Assembly: GCF_001279005.1 (NCBI RefSeq)
Contig: NZ_LGCN01000240.1
Location: 124,001 to 188,000, forward strand
Origin: Streptomyces caelestis
Lineage (GTDB): Bacteria; Actinomycetota; Actinomycetes; Streptomycetales; Streptomycetaceae
DNA: 64,000 nt
Direction of reading: 5' to 3'
Below, one piece after another: positions 45,877 through 54,717 of this stretch. The first letter of the stretch is position 1; each line of letters starts with the position of its first letter. The notes under the pieces are model-generated. The model was given only the letters and a program-made list of their open reading frames with translations. It was not told the DNA's origin and ran no database searches. The position numbers were made by a program, and so were the translations under genes.

Positions 45877-46154
45877 GGTGATACCTCTCCCCTCACGAGT
45901 CCCTTCCGCAGCACGGCCGGTCGCACCGCGGGGAAGTGACTGCCTCCATGGCGTCTGACGACCACGGTTCACGACCGGGCGGCGTCAGGCGAAACTCCGG
46001 ATGCCCCGTATCGAAGGGCCTACTCCACACTCCCCGCCGCCTTCGGTCCGCCCGTGTCCGCGCAGTCGGCGCTCAGGTGCCGCCCGGTCGCCCGGCGAGC
46101 GACCTCGGCGGCCGCTTCGCCGCGGCGGGTTCGCCGCGGCGGGTTCGGCGCGTC

Positions 46155-46538
46155 TCAGCAGGCGGCGGCTTCTTCCACCGTCTCCCGTGTCTTCAGCACG
46201 GTGTCGACTCCGGTGAGTTGCAGAAGCCGCCGCAGCTGCCGCGTCGGCGCGGCCACGCGCAGGTCCGTCGCCTGGCGGGTGAGGATCAGCAGGTTCAGCA
46301 GCGCCGAGTCCGCGAAGGTGACGCCGGAGGCGTCCAGGACCACTCTCGAGCACTCCCTGGCCGCGGTGGCCAGCGCGTCCGTCAGGGGCGTCACCGAGGA
46401 GCTGTCGTAGGAGCCCCGTGCGCCGACGACCCGGACGCCGCACCATTCGTACTGCACCACCGCGGCCTGGTCCAGGACCTGCAGCCGGCTCCCGTCGGCG
46501 CCGCTCGAGCGCCTCGTGACCTCTTCATCCGAAGACAC
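46155..46538 (-). CDS. STAS-domain anti-sigma factor antagonist
   Basis: 127 residues. The STAS strand-helix signature is RVVLDASGVTFADSALLNLL near residue 75, with Ser in ADSAL as the phosphorylation candidate (family DSS/DSA), followed by LRVAAPTRQLRRLLQLTGVD. The GTG at 46538 is chosen because AGGAGGGA lies nine bases upstream; a longer frame is less likely. It is divergent from a winged-helix regulator, about 105 bases apart. Confidence 0.83.
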   Translation of the reverse strand: MSSDEEVTRRSSGADGSRLQVLDQAAVVQYEWCGVRVVGARGSYDSSSVTPLTDALATAARECSRVVLDASGVTFADSALLNLLILTRQATDLRVAAPTRQLRRLLQLTGVDTVLKTRETVEEAAAC

Positions 46539-46644
46539 CCTCAGATCCCTCCTGCGTCTCCCCCGACCAGATCCCGTCATCCATTGCGCGAAAAGTATGT
46601 CATGCATCCAGTGTCCGGCAAAAGTGGTCTGTAGAATGCGGCGC

Positions 46645-47007
46645 ATGGTTGAAGTGCCTGGATCTCACTCCGGATGGACGTTCGTCACCAACCACGCGCG
46701 CGTGCTGGCCACCATCGCCGACAACCCGAACGTCCGGATCCGCGACATCGCCGCTCACTGCCGGCTCACCGAGCGTGCCGTCCAGCGGATCATCTCCGAC
46801 CTCGAACAGGACGATTACCTCTCCCACACCCGTGACGGCCGCACCAACACCTACCGCATCGAGCCGGACAAGGTGCTGCGTCACCCGGCGGAAGCGGGTC
46901 TGACGGTGGCCGCACTGCTCTCCCTGCTCGTGCAGGACGAGACCGACCGTGCGAGGAAGCCCGGCGACCACTCGTCCCCCCTGGCCGGCGCCGGCGGTAC
47001 GCGGTAG
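46645..47007 (+). CDS. MarR/ArsR-like winged-helix transcriptional regulator
   Basis: 120 residues. The winged helix covers NHARVLATIADNPNVRIRDI to LTERAVQRIISDLEQDDYLS, with the wing HTRDGRTNTYRIEPDKVL. The C-terminus is short and charged. ATGs at 46636 and 46645 are both possible; the second gives the usual N-terminus. It probably controls itself and the divergent STAS gene. Confidence 0.8.
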   Translation: MVEVPGSHSGWTFVTNHARVLATIADNPNVRIRDIAAHCRLTERAVQRIISDLEQDDYLSHTRDGRTNTYRIEPDKVLRHPAEAGLTVAALLSLLVQDETDRARKPGDHSSPLAGAGGTR

Positions 47008-47426
47008 CAGCGGGTCGCGCCGCACAGGGCGGCGCACGCCCTCCTGGAGCACACGTCCCGGGTGGACGCGAGGACGGTGGTACGGGATGGCCGTGCCGGC
47101 CCGGGTCGCCGTCGCACGTGTACGGGGCCACTCGTCCACCACGCCGCCCCCGGGGCCCGGGAGGCGGGGCTGTGGGTCGCGTCCGCCTGCTCCGTCAGGG
47201 CCGAACCGGCGTCGACGGCGAGGCGCGGCGGCACGGGCGTGCTTCCGTGTGCCTCCTCGCATGCCCACGGCGTCGGGGCGGGCGGGAGGCCGCGTCGTGG
47301 GAGAGGTGCCCGCGAAGGCCGCGCGAGCGATGTCCACGGGATCGGCGTCCTCGTCCGCCGCGGGTCCGGATTGGGGCGGGGCCGCGGGGGCACGCGCACC
47401 CCACGACGGTGGAGGAGTGATCGACC
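47008..47426. other. Interval without a recognisable gene
   Basis: About 420 bases upstream of the lysozyme-like gene. Several overlapping frames exist but none has a recognisable domain. GGAGGAG of the next gene lies at its right end. Confidence 0.35.
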
Positions 47427-48068
47427 ATGGCCGAACGATCGACGGCGACGGCGAAGCAAGGGTCTCGGACAGTGGGCCGTGAGGACGCCCGGACGCCGCC
47501 GCTGCGGCCCGGCGACTACGAGCCGGCCGACTACGCGGCGATCGTGGTGCGCGGTGCCCGGGAGGCCGGGGTCTCGCCCCTGCTCGTGATGACCGTGCTC
47601 CACAACGAGGCGTACAAGCCGCACCATCCCCTGCTGGAGCGGTTGTGGCAGTGGTGGAAACCCGGGGCGTCCTTCGGTCTGGCCAACATGCACCGGGCGA
47701 CGTTCGAGCGGGTCCGGCGGACGCACGGCCTGCCGGGACGGTGGCAGGACCTGCGCGACGACCCCGCCTTCGCCGTCCGCACGGCCGCCCTGCACCTGAA
47801 GGACCTCGACCGGAGCCTTCCGGGGCGGCACGTACGCCGTTACACCCGCGACGAACTCCTCGCCCTCGGCTACAACACGGGCGAACGCAACATGCGCGCC
47901 TTCGCCCGGGGCGTCCCGCCGGGCCCCATGGCACGGTCGTACCTGCGTCGTTTCCGCGCCCATCGGGAACGAGCCGCCAAGGCCCTGGCCGACGGAGGCG
48001 AGCCGCGCGAGACGGTCACCGGCCGGCACCGCGACGGCGCCCGCCGGCCACATCGGCCGGCGGGATGA
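47427..48068 (+). CDS. Lysozyme-like/lytic transglycosylase-type domain protein
   Basis: 213 residues. The region VSPLLVMTVLHNEAYKPHHP around residue 50 places a Glu at the position of the lysozyme-fold catalytic acid; FGLANMHRATFERV and LLALGYNTGERNMRAFARGV follow as in SLT-type domains. No signal peptide is evident, so export is uncertain. It is next to the end of the antimycin cluster but not part of known ant sets. GGAGGAG is present 11 bases upstream. Confidence 0.65.
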   Translation: MAERSTATAKQGSRTVGREDARTPPLRPGDYEPADYAAIVVRGAREAGVSPLLVMTVLHNEAYKPHHPLLERLWQWWKPGASFGLANMHRATFERVRRTHGLPGRWQDLRDDPAFAVRTAALHLKDLDRSLPGRHVRRYTRDELLALGYNTGERNMRAFARGVPPGPMARSYLRRFRAHRERAAKALADGGEPRETVTGRHRDGARRPHRPAG

Positions 48069-48174
48069 CGACGGGTGGCGGCGCCGCGAGGACGGCGTCG
48101 TGCGCGGCACGGGCCATGGGGCGGCGATCCCCGTCAGGACCGCCGCGCCCGGCGGGCGGCCGGGACGGCTCCCC

Positions 48175-49434
48175 TCAGGTCACCGGCCCCGCGGCCGGCG
48201 GCGCGGGGTCGTAGGCGGCGTCCCGGGTGAGGTCCCGCAGGCGGAGCGCGGCGGTGAGCAGGTCGCGGTGGCTGGTGTAGAGGGCGTTGACGCCGAAGCG
48301 CAGCAGGTCGGGCGCGCGCATGTCGGCGATGACGCCGCGTTCGGCGAGGGCGGCGACCAGTCCGCGGGCGTGGGGGTGGCGGAGGGTGACCTGACTGCCG
48401 CGGCGACCGGGATCGGCCGGAGTGACGGAGCTGAAGCCCAGGGGGGCCAGGAGTTCGTCCGCACAGCGCAGGAAGAAGCCCGTCAGGGACAGGCTCTTGG
48501 CGCGGACCCGGGTCAGGTCGACGCCGTCGAAGGCGGTGAGGGCCGCTTCCAGGGCGAGCAGGGACAGGATCGGCGGGGTGCCGATGCGGGCGCGGGCGAT
48601 GCCGGGGGCGGGCGTGTACTCCTGGGCCAGGCCGAACGGGTCGGCGTGGCCGGTCCAGCCCGGCAACGGCGTTTCCAGGCCGGTGTGGTGGCGGTGCGCC
48701 ACGTAGAGGAAGGCGGGGGCGCCGGGGCCGCCGGAAAGGAACTTGTAGCCGCAGCCGACGGCCAGGTCGACGCCGAGGGCGTCGACGTCGAGGGGCAGGG
48801 CGCCGGCCGCGTGGCACAGGTCCCACAGCGCGAGGGCGCCGGCGTCGTGGGCGGCCCGGGTCAGCGTCCGCATGTCGTACAGCTCGCCGGTGCGGAAGTC
48901 GACGGGCGCGTAGCTGACGACGGCGACCCGGCGGCCCTCGGCGGCGAGGAAGCGCGGGAGGTCCGCCGGTGGCACCCGCCGTGCCTCCAGACCCCGGCGA
49001 CGGGCGACCGCGTCCGCGAGGTAGCGGTCGGTGGGGAAGTGCCCGGGGTCGGTGACCAGCAGCGGGCGGCCCGGGCGCAGCGCGACCGCGGCGTCGAGCG
49101 CGGTGAACAGCTGCACGCTGGTGGAGTCGCCCGCGACCGTCTGCCCCGGCGCGGCCCCGATGAGCGCGCCGATGGCGTCCCCCACCCGCAGGGGCGCCTC
49201 CCACCAGCCGGCCGCGTTCCAGGAGCCGATGAGTCCGGTGCCCCACTGGCGCCGTACGACGTCGTCGAGGGCCGCCGGCACGGCGGCGGGCAGCGGGCCC
49301 AGGGAGTTGCCGTCGAGGTGGACGGTGTCCGGCGGGAGCAGGAACCGGGCGCGGAGCGGGGCCAGGGGATCGTCGGCGTCGAGCCGTGCGGCCCGCTCGC
49401 GCAGGCCGGCCGGCGCGGAGAGTGCGGTGGTCAT
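48175..49434 (-). CDS. antP: Kynureninase (AntP)
   Basis: 419 residues, full-length PLP enzyme. Family landmarks are VHLDGNSLGPLP near residue 38, VAGDSTSVQLFTALDAAV, LALWDLCHAAGALPLDVDAL and the PLP lysine in AVGCGYKFLSGGPGAPAFLY near residue 230. It cleaves kynurenine to anthranilate. In the antimycin cluster this feeds the 3-formamidosalicylate starter; it is found only in some cluster forms. It is the last gene of the antH-P transcription unit and overlaps antO by four bases. Confidence 0.9.
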   Translation of the reverse strand: MTTALSAPAGLRERAARLDADDPLAPLRARFLLPPDTVHLDGNSLGPLPAAVPAALDDVVRRQWGTGLIGSWNAAGWWEAPLRVGDAIGALIGAAPGQTVAGDSTSVQLFTALDAAVALRPGRPLLVTDPGHFPTDRYLADAVARRRGLEARRVPPADLPRFLAAEGRRVAVVSYAPVDFRTGELYDMRTLTRAAHDAGALALWDLCHAAGALPLDVDALGVDLAVGCGYKFLSGGPGAPAFLYVAHRHHTGLETPLPGWTGHADPFGLAQEYTPAPGIARARIGTPPILSLLALEAALTAFDGVDLTRVRAKSLSLTGFFLRCADELLAPLGFSSVTPADPGRRGSQVTLRHPHARGLVAALAERGVIADMRAPDLLRFGVNALYTSHRDLLTAALRLRDLTRDAAYDPAPPAAGPVT

Positions 49435-50279
49435 CGGTGTGCGGCCTCCTCGCCCGTGCGGCCGGGGTTCCCCGGGGTGGCGGCGGCCGCCATCTCCCGG
49501 AGGGTGTCGGCGACCGCCCGGGCGCCGGGTGCGCCCGGTTCGATGAGGGTGTAGTGGCCGGTGCCGGGCAGGACGACCGTCCTGAGGTCCCGGTGCACGG
49601 CCGCGTAGTCGCTGAACTGGCTGAGCGGGACCTCCTCGTCGGCGGCCCCGTGCAGCAGCACGGTGGGCACCCCGGTGGTGCCGGCGCCCCGCAGCAGGGT
49701 GAGGGGGTCGACCTCGGGCAGCCGCTCCTCGAAGTTCTCTTCTCCACCGAGGAGTTGCAGCGCAGCGCCGTCGCTGAGGTCGTCGCGGCGGGTGGCGGTG
49801 AGGTCGGTGATCGGCGCGAGGGCGAGCACGCTCGTCGGCAGGGTGCGCGTGTGCCAGCGCGAGCCGGGCGGCAGCAGCCCCCGGGCGGCGCACCACAGCG
49901 CGAGGTGTCCGCCGGAGCAGTGGCCCGCGAGGACGTAGGGCCGCCCCTCGGGCAGGGTGTCCACGATGCGGGCGACGTCGTCGAAGGTCTCGGGGTGGCC
50001 GCCCGCACCCCCGGAGCGGCGGAAGCCGGGGAGCAGCACGTCGAAGCCCTGCTCGAAGAGGTAGGCCGCGAACGGGGTCAGGTGCATCCGGTCGTAGCGC
50101 CAGTAGCCGCCGTGCAGCAGGATCACCAGCGGGGCGTCGGGGTCGTCGGACGGCCAGGCGTCGTAGGACTGGTGGGGGTGGTCGCCGTAGCGGCCGTGCA
50201 CCGGTGCCAGCACCGGCTTCAGGCTCAGGACCCGCCGCTCCTCCTCGGCCGCGAAGGCGGAGATCGCCCTAGACGTCAC
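49431..50279 (-). CDS. antO: Alpha/beta hydrolase (AntO; kynurenine-formamidase-like, formylation)
   Basis: 282 residues. It has HGGYWRYDR near residue 57 (oxyanion hole), the nucleophile serine in LAGHCSGGHLALW near residue 120, and the catalytic His in GTGHYTLIEPGAP. The fold and HGGYW motif match bacterial arylformamidases. In antimycin clusters this lipase-like protein has been assigned N-formylation of 3-aminosalicylate. The GTG at 50279 overlaps the antN end by 11 bases. Both roles (kynurenine deformylation, aminosalicylate formylation) are possible. Confidence 0.82.
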   Translation of the reverse strand: MTSRAISAFAAEEERRVLSLKPVLAPVHGRYGDHPHQSYDAWPSDDPDAPLVILLHGGYWRYDRMHLTPFAAYLFEQGFDVLLPGFRRSGGAGGHPETFDDVARIVDTLPEGRPYVLAGHCSGGHLALWCAARGLLPPGSRWHTRTLPTSVLALAPITDLTATRRDDLSDGAALQLLGGEENFEERLPEVDPLTLLRGAGTTGVPTVLLHGAADEEVPLSQFSDYAAVHRDLRTVVLPGTGHYTLIEPGAPGARAVADTLREMAAAATPGNPGRTGEEAAHR

Positions 50280-51117
50280 CGCGCACCTCCCACAGTTCGG
50301 GGAAGACCGGCCGGGCCGCCCGCTGCTCCAGCCAGGCGAGTCCGGCGGAGCCGGCGCTGCCCGGCTTGGCGCCCATGGCGCGGCGGACCACCAGGACGTG
50401 GTCGAACCGCCAGCGGGTGACGAGTTCGGCGATGTCGGTGAGCAGTTCACCGAGCGCCAGGTGGGGGTGGTGCCGCGGTCCGGCGTAGACGTGCCGCCAG
50501 GCCTCCACCACCCCGGGGTCGCCGGTGTAGGGGCGGGTCACGTCCCGCTCGCGGACGTGACGCGGGACGGGCAGGCCCTGGCGGTGGAGGTGGGCCAGCA
50601 CCTCGTCGTACAGGGACGGTTCGCGGTAGGTCTCGGCGAGCGCCTCGTGGACGGCCGGGTCGCCGCGGTGGGCGCGCAGCAGCCCGGCGGACTTGTCGCC
50701 GAGGAGGAACTCCATGTGCCGGTACATCGCCGACTGGAAGCCCGACGCCTGACCGAACGCGGCCCGGAAACCGTTGAACCGGGCAGGGGTCAGCGCGGCG
50801 ATGGGCGCCCAGGCGCCGCCCAGGGCGGTCAGCGCGCGGCGGCTGCGCTCCAGCGCGTCCATGGCCTCGGGCAGGTCGTCCTTGGCGAAGGCCACCCGGG
50901 CCGTGCGCCACTCGTGCACGATCAGGGTGAACCACAGTTCCATCACCTGGGTGGTGACGAGGAAGCCCATCTCGTCCGGGGCCTCGGTGAGCGGGTGCTG
51001 CAGCGAGTTGAGGACGGACGCGTGCACGTACGTGTCGTAGGGGCTGGCGCCCGCGAAGGGCCGGGTGGGGGCGGCGTCCGTCACCGGCTCGTCGAGGGCG
51101 GACGTGCGGTCGTTCAT
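50269..51117 (-). CDS. antN: Tryptophan 2,3-dioxygenase (AntN)
   Basis: 282 residues. Typical segments are YDTYVHASVLNSLQHPLTEA, the FLVTTQVMELWFTLIVHEW helix, GFQSAMYRHMEFLLGDKSAG, and the heme-ligand region TRWRFDHVLVVRRAMGAKPG near residue 250. The usual GTGGS loop reads GSAGSAG. It opens the indole of tryptophan to N-formylkynurenine, the first step to the antimycin starter unit. Confidence 0.9.
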   Translation of the reverse strand: MNDRTSALDEPVTDAAPTRPFAGASPYDTYVHASVLNSLQHPLTEAPDEMGFLVTTQVMELWFTLIVHEWRTARVAFAKDDLPEAMDALERSRRALTALGGAWAPIAALTPARFNGFRAAFGQASGFQSAMYRHMEFLLGDKSAGLLRAHRGDPAVHEALAETYREPSLYDEVLAHLHRQGLPVPRHVRERDVTRPYTGDPGVVEAWRHVYAGPRHHPHLALGELLTDIAELVTRWRFDHVLVVRRAMGAKPGSAGSAGLAWLEQRAARPVFPELWEVRGDV

Positions 51118-51142
51118 CGCATCTCCTAGGGGTGCGGACGGG

Positions 51143-51919
51143 TCACACACCGAGGTGGGCGCCGCCGGAGGCGTCGATCCACTGGCCGGTCACCCAGCGG
51201 GCGTCGTCGCTCGCGACGAAGGAGACGACGTCGGCGATGTCCACCGGGTCGCCGAGCCGGCCGAACACGGAGGCCTCGGAGTAGCGGCGGCGGATCTCCG
51301 GGACGGCGAGGGTGGGGTTGATCTCCGTCTCGGTGTAGCCGGGCGCGACGGCGTTGACGGTGATGCCCCGGGGTCCCAGTTCCTGGGCGAGGGAGAGGGT
51401 GAGGTGGTCGAGGGCGGCCTTGGTCATGGTGTACGAGACGATCGCCGGGAGGGCGACGCGGGTCGCGACGGAGGAGATGTTGACGATCCTGCCGCCGTCC
51501 CGCAGGCGGTCCAGGCCGCGCTGGATGATGAAGAACGGCGCCTTGGCGTTGATCGCGAAGACGCGGTCGTAGTCGGCCTCGGTCACCTGGGCGATCGGGC
51601 GGGGGACGGTGATGCCCGCGTTGTTGACGAGGATGTCCAGGCCCGCCGGCGCGTCCTCCCGGGCCAGGGCCCGGTCGAAGGCGGACCACAGGGCGTCGGC
51701 GTCGCCGGGCACACCGAGTTCGGCGTGCACGGGGAAGGCGCGGCCGCCGTCGGCCTCGATCTCCTTGACGGTCCGCTCGGCGGCCGTCAGGTCGTGGCCG
51801 TAGTGGACCGCCACCAGGGCGCCCTCGCGGGCGAGGCGGCGGCTGACGGCTCTGCCGATGCCCCGGCTGCCTCCGGTGACCAGGGCGGTCTTCCCCTCGT
51901 GTCGGGCGGTGACGGTCAT
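51143..51919 (-). CDS. antM: SDR-family ketoreductase (AntM)
   Basis: 258 residues, classical SDR. NAD(P) motif TGGSRGIGRAV, NNAGITVPRP, the catalytic Ser in VNISSVATR and YTMTKAAL (YxxxK) near residue 160, and the C-terminal WVTGQWIDASGG. In antimycin assembly a discrete AntM ketoreductase reduces the beta-keto group left by the PKS AntD, which has no KR domain. It lies between the oxygenase and tryptophan genes. Confidence 0.9.
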   Translation of the reverse strand: MTVTARHEGKTALVTGGSRGIGRAVSRRLAREGALVAVHYGHDLTAAERTVKEIEADGGRAFPVHAELGVPGDADALWSAFDRALAREDAPAGLDILVNNAGITVPRPIAQVTEADYDRVFAINAKAPFFIIQRGLDRLRDGGRIVNISSVATRVALPAIVSYTMTKAALDHLTLSLAQELGPRGITVNAVAPGYTETEINPTLAVPEIRRRYSEASVFGRLGDPVDIADVVSFVASDDARWVTGQWIDASGGAHLGV

Positions 51920-51958
51920 CGTGGGTCTCCTTCGCTGTGCGGTGGCGTGGTGTGCGGG

Positions 51959-53107
51959 TCAGGCGTCGAAGTCGAGGGTGATCTCGGGGGTGCACGGCCG
52001 GGACCGGCAGACGAGGGTGTAGCCGGCGGCGCGGTCCCGCTCGTCCAGGGCGTACTGGCGGTCCGCCGTCACCTGCCCGGACAGGACCTTCGCGCGACAG
52101 CTGCCGCACACGCCCTCACGGCAGGCGTACGGCACGTCGGGGTGGGCGCGCAGCAGCGCGTCGAGGAGGGCGGGGTCGTGCGGCAGGGCGGTGGCGGTAC
52201 GGCGGCGCCCGCCGAGCAGGGCGGTGACCCGCGTCTCCCCCGCCGCCGGCGCCGGTCCGGCCGGCTCCGGCGCCCGCTGTGCCGTGCCGTCGGCCGTGAA
52301 CAGCTCCCAGCGGACGAGCGACGGATCGGTCCCCCGGCCGGCCAGGACCCGCCGTGCGGTGTCGAGGAGGCCGGGCGGTCCGCACAGGGCGAACGCGGTG
52401 TCCGGGCCGGGGCGGGCGTCCACGGCCGCCAGCAGGCGGCGCAGCCCCGCCGCGTCGAGCCGCCGTGCGAGCGGGCCGCCCCCGCTCCCCGCGTCCTCGC
52501 GGGTCAGCACGTACAGGACGGTGAAGCGGTCGACGAACTCATCCTTCAGCCAGGCCAGTTCATCGGCCAGCACGGCGTCGGCGGAGGTGCGGACGGAGTG
52601 GATGAGGCTGACGCGGCAGGCCGGGTCCCGGCGCAGCGCGTGGGCGGCCATCGGGGCCAGGGGGGTGATGCCGGTGCCGCCCGCGAGGAGGACGTGGTGG
52701 GCGCCGGGCAGCTCCGGCAGGGCGAAGGCGCCGGTGGGCGGGGAGAGTTCGAGGCGGTCGCCGGGTGCGAGCCGGGTGGTGGCGTGGTCGCCGAAGCCGC
52801 CGGGAGCGGACCGTTTGATCACCAGGCGGAGCGTCCCGGGTGCGTGCGGCGGCGGGCAGATCGAGTAACTGCGGCGCAGTTCGGTGCCGGCGCCGCGGTG
52901 CCGGACGGTGACGTGCTGGCCGGGTCGGTGGGTGAAGACGTCGCGCAGCGCGGCGGGCACGTTCAGGGTGACGGCCACCGTGTCGGCGGTCAGGGGACGG
53001 ACCTCGGTGACGTCGAGCGGGTGCCGGCCGGTGCGGCGGGGCGAGCCGGTCGGCGCCTCGTCCGGGGGTGCGGGCGGGAGGGCGGCGGTGTCCACGGTGT
53101 GTCTCAC
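51959..53107 (-). CDS. antL: PaaE-like ferredoxin:NAD(P)H reductase subunit (AntL)
   Basis: 382 residues. An N-terminal FAD domain (LRRSYSICPPPH near residue 85) and NAD domain (LLAGGTGITPLAPMAAHAL) are followed by a C-terminal plant-type [2Fe-2S] ferredoxin domain with CREGVCGSCRAKV and a later cysteine in LVCRSRP. It passes electrons from NADPH to the di-iron oxygenase. GTG start overlapping the AntK stop (GTGA). Confidence 0.9.
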   Translation of the reverse strand: MRHTVDTAALPPAPPDEAPTGSPRRTGRHPLDVTEVRPLTADTVAVTLNVPAALRDVFTHRPGQHVTVRHRGAGTELRRSYSICPPPHAPGTLRLVIKRSAPGGFGDHATTRLAPGDRLELSPPTGAFALPELPGAHHVLLAGGTGITPLAPMAAHALRRDPACRVSLIHSVRTSADAVLADELAWLKDEFVDRFTVLYVLTREDAGSGGGPLARRLDAAGLRRLLAAVDARPGPDTAFALCGPPGLLDTARRVLAGRGTDPSLVRWELFTADGTAQRAPEPAGPAPAAGETRVTALLGGRRRTATALPHDPALLDALLRAHPDVPYACREGVCGSCRAKVLSGQVTADRQYALDERDRAAGYTLVCRSRPCTPEITLDFDA

Positions 53108-53610
53108 AGTGCGGTCAGGTGGGGGAAGGGCTCGCGGCACGCCGTGCACCACAGCATCGACTGGCAGCGGGCGGGCCCGAAGGGGCTGTGCGGCCGGGTG
53201 GCCCGTGAGCCGCAGTGCGGGCAGGGCACCGCGACCGGTTCGACGGGGACCGGGCCGGCGGGGGCCGGGGACACGGGCGGGGCGATGCCGTGCGCGGCGA
53301 GCCTGCGCCGTCCCTCGGGAGTGATGCGGTCCGTCGTCCAGGGCGGTGTCAGAACCTGCCGGACGCGGCCGTCGGGGTGGCCGCAGGCTGCCAGGACGTC
53401 CCGTACCGCGGCGGTGATCTCGGGCATCGCGGGGCAGCCCAGGTAGGTGGGCGTGATCTCCACCTCCAGTACGCCGTCGGCGCCCGGGGCGACGGAGCCC
53501 ACCACACCGAGATCGCCCAGGCCGATCACCGGCAGTTCCGGGTCCGGGAGCGCCTCCACCCGCTCGCGCACCTCCTCGGCGCAGCGGCGGGCCGGGACCG
53601 GCCCGCTCAC
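53104..53610 (-). CDS. antK: PaaD-like maturation factor (AntK)
   Basis: 168 residues. The MIP18/PaaD domain is seen as EEVRERVEALPDPELPVIGL and EITPTYLGCPAMPEITAAVR, followed by a C-terminal zinc-ribbon with CPHCGS and CTAC cysteines. PaaD is needed for assembly of the phenylacetyl-CoA epoxidase complex. The GTG overlaps the antJ stop. Confidence 0.88.
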   Translation of the reverse strand: MSGPVPARRCAEEVRERVEALPDPELPVIGLGDLGVVGSVAPGADGVLEVEITPTYLGCPAMPEITAAVRDVLAACGHPDGRVRQVLTPPWTTDRITPEGRRRLAAHGIAPPVSPAPAGPVPVEPVAVPCPHCGSRATRPHSPFGPARCQSMLWCTACREPFPHLTAL

Positions 53611-54422
53611 CAGGTGCCCCCGGGGAACTGCCGGCGCACCGACTGCAGTTCGGCGATCAGCGGACCGAACTCCTCGGTGTGCAGGCCCGAACGGCCGCCC
53701 CTGGCCGTCCAGGTGGGCGTGGGGACGGTGAGTCCCGCCCCGGTGACGACGCCGGTGACCCGGTGGAGCCACGCCTCGCGCAGGGGCGCCGGAGAGGGCA
53801 CGGTGCCGGACGCGGCCAGGCGGCGCAGCACTTCGTCCTCCTCGAAGAGTTCACCGGTGTACGGCCACACCCGTTCCAGGGCGTGTCGCATGCGGCGGGC
53901 GCTCTCCTCGGTGCCGCGTCCCAGCGTCACCGTCCAGCGGTCCGCGTGCAGCCGGTGGAAGGCGACCTCCTTGCGGGCGCGCGCCCCGAACGCGGCGAGT
54001 TCGGGGTCGGCGCAGTGCGCGAGCGCCTCGTAGTACAGGACGGCGTAGTGGCTGTAGGCGAGCTGGCGGGCCACGGTCGTCGCGAAGTCCCCGTTGGGGA
54101 GTTCGGTCAGCAGGGCGTTGGTGAACCGGCGTTCCGGGCGGGTGTAGGCGAGGTCGTCCTCGGTGCGGCCGGTTCCGTCGAGCCGGCCGGCGCGGGCGAG
54201 CAGGGCGCGGGCGTGGCCGATCAGGTCGAGGGCGATGTTGGACAGGGCCAGGTCCTCGTCGACGGTCGGCGCGCGGGTGATCCACTGGCACAGGCGCTGT
54301 CCGAGGACCAGGGCGTCGTCGCCGAGGCGCAGGAGGTGCAGGGCCAGGTCGGGGGCCGCGGGCGGCGGGCCGTCCGGCGGGGGGCCCGGACGCACCGCCG
54401 GGACGTCACTCGTCGTGCTCAC
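53607..54422 (-). CDS. antJ: PaaC-like oxygenase subunit (AntJ)
   Basis: 271 residues, helical ferritin-like subunit. Segments LRLGDDALVLGQRLCQWITR, DLALSNIALDLIGHARALLA and ERVWPYTGELFEEDEV are typical of PaaC, the structural partner of the catalytic PaaA subunit. It overlaps antI by 17 bases. Confidence 0.9.
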   Translation of the reverse strand: MSTTSDVPAVRPGPPPDGPPPAAPDLALHLLRLGDDALVLGQRLCQWITRAPTVDEDLALSNIALDLIGHARALLARAGRLDGTGRTEDDLAYTRPERRFTNALLTELPNGDFATTVARQLAYSHYAVLYYEALAHCADPELAAFGARARKEVAFHRLHADRWTVTLGRGTEESARRMRHALERVWPYTGELFEEDEVLRRLAASGTVPSPAPLREAWLHRVTGVVTGAGLTVPTPTWTARGGRSGLHTEEFGPLIAELQSVRRQFPGGTW

Positions 54423-54717
54423 CTTCGGGGCCTTTCTCGGTCAGCGGCGCGTAGTGCTCGGGGTAGCGGTACGGCTTGTGACGGGCGCCCGCGAAGTACG
54501 GGTCGCGTTCGTCCGGGGAGGCCGCGTGCACGGCGTCGGAACGGACCACCCACAGCGACAGCGGATCGCCCCGGCGCGTGTACAGGTCGCGGGCGGCGGC
54601 CAGCGCCGCGTCCGGGCCGGCCGCGCGCACCGACCCCACGTGCTGGTGGGCCAGGCCCCGGCGGGCCCGCAGGAAGACCTCCCAGGACGCCGGTGCGCCC
54701 TCCCGTGCCCCGCTCAT
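54406..54717 (-). CDS. antI: PaaB-like oxygenase subunit (AntI)
   Basis: 103 residues. [20 protein letters not shown] with the later [20 protein letters not shown] matches PaaB, the small bridging subunit. The ATG overlaps the antH stop by four bases. Confidence 0.9.
   Translation of the reverse strand: MSGAREGAPASWEVFLRARRGLAHQHVGSVRAAGPDAALAAARDLYTRRGDPLSLWVVRSDAVHAASPDERDPYFAGARHKPYRYPEHYAPLTEKGPEGEHDE

Noticed and set aside
46117..46144. Tandem 14-base repeat TTCGCCGCGGCGGG
   Set aside because: Two copies only, low complexity, downstream of the STAS stop; most likely polymerase slippage.
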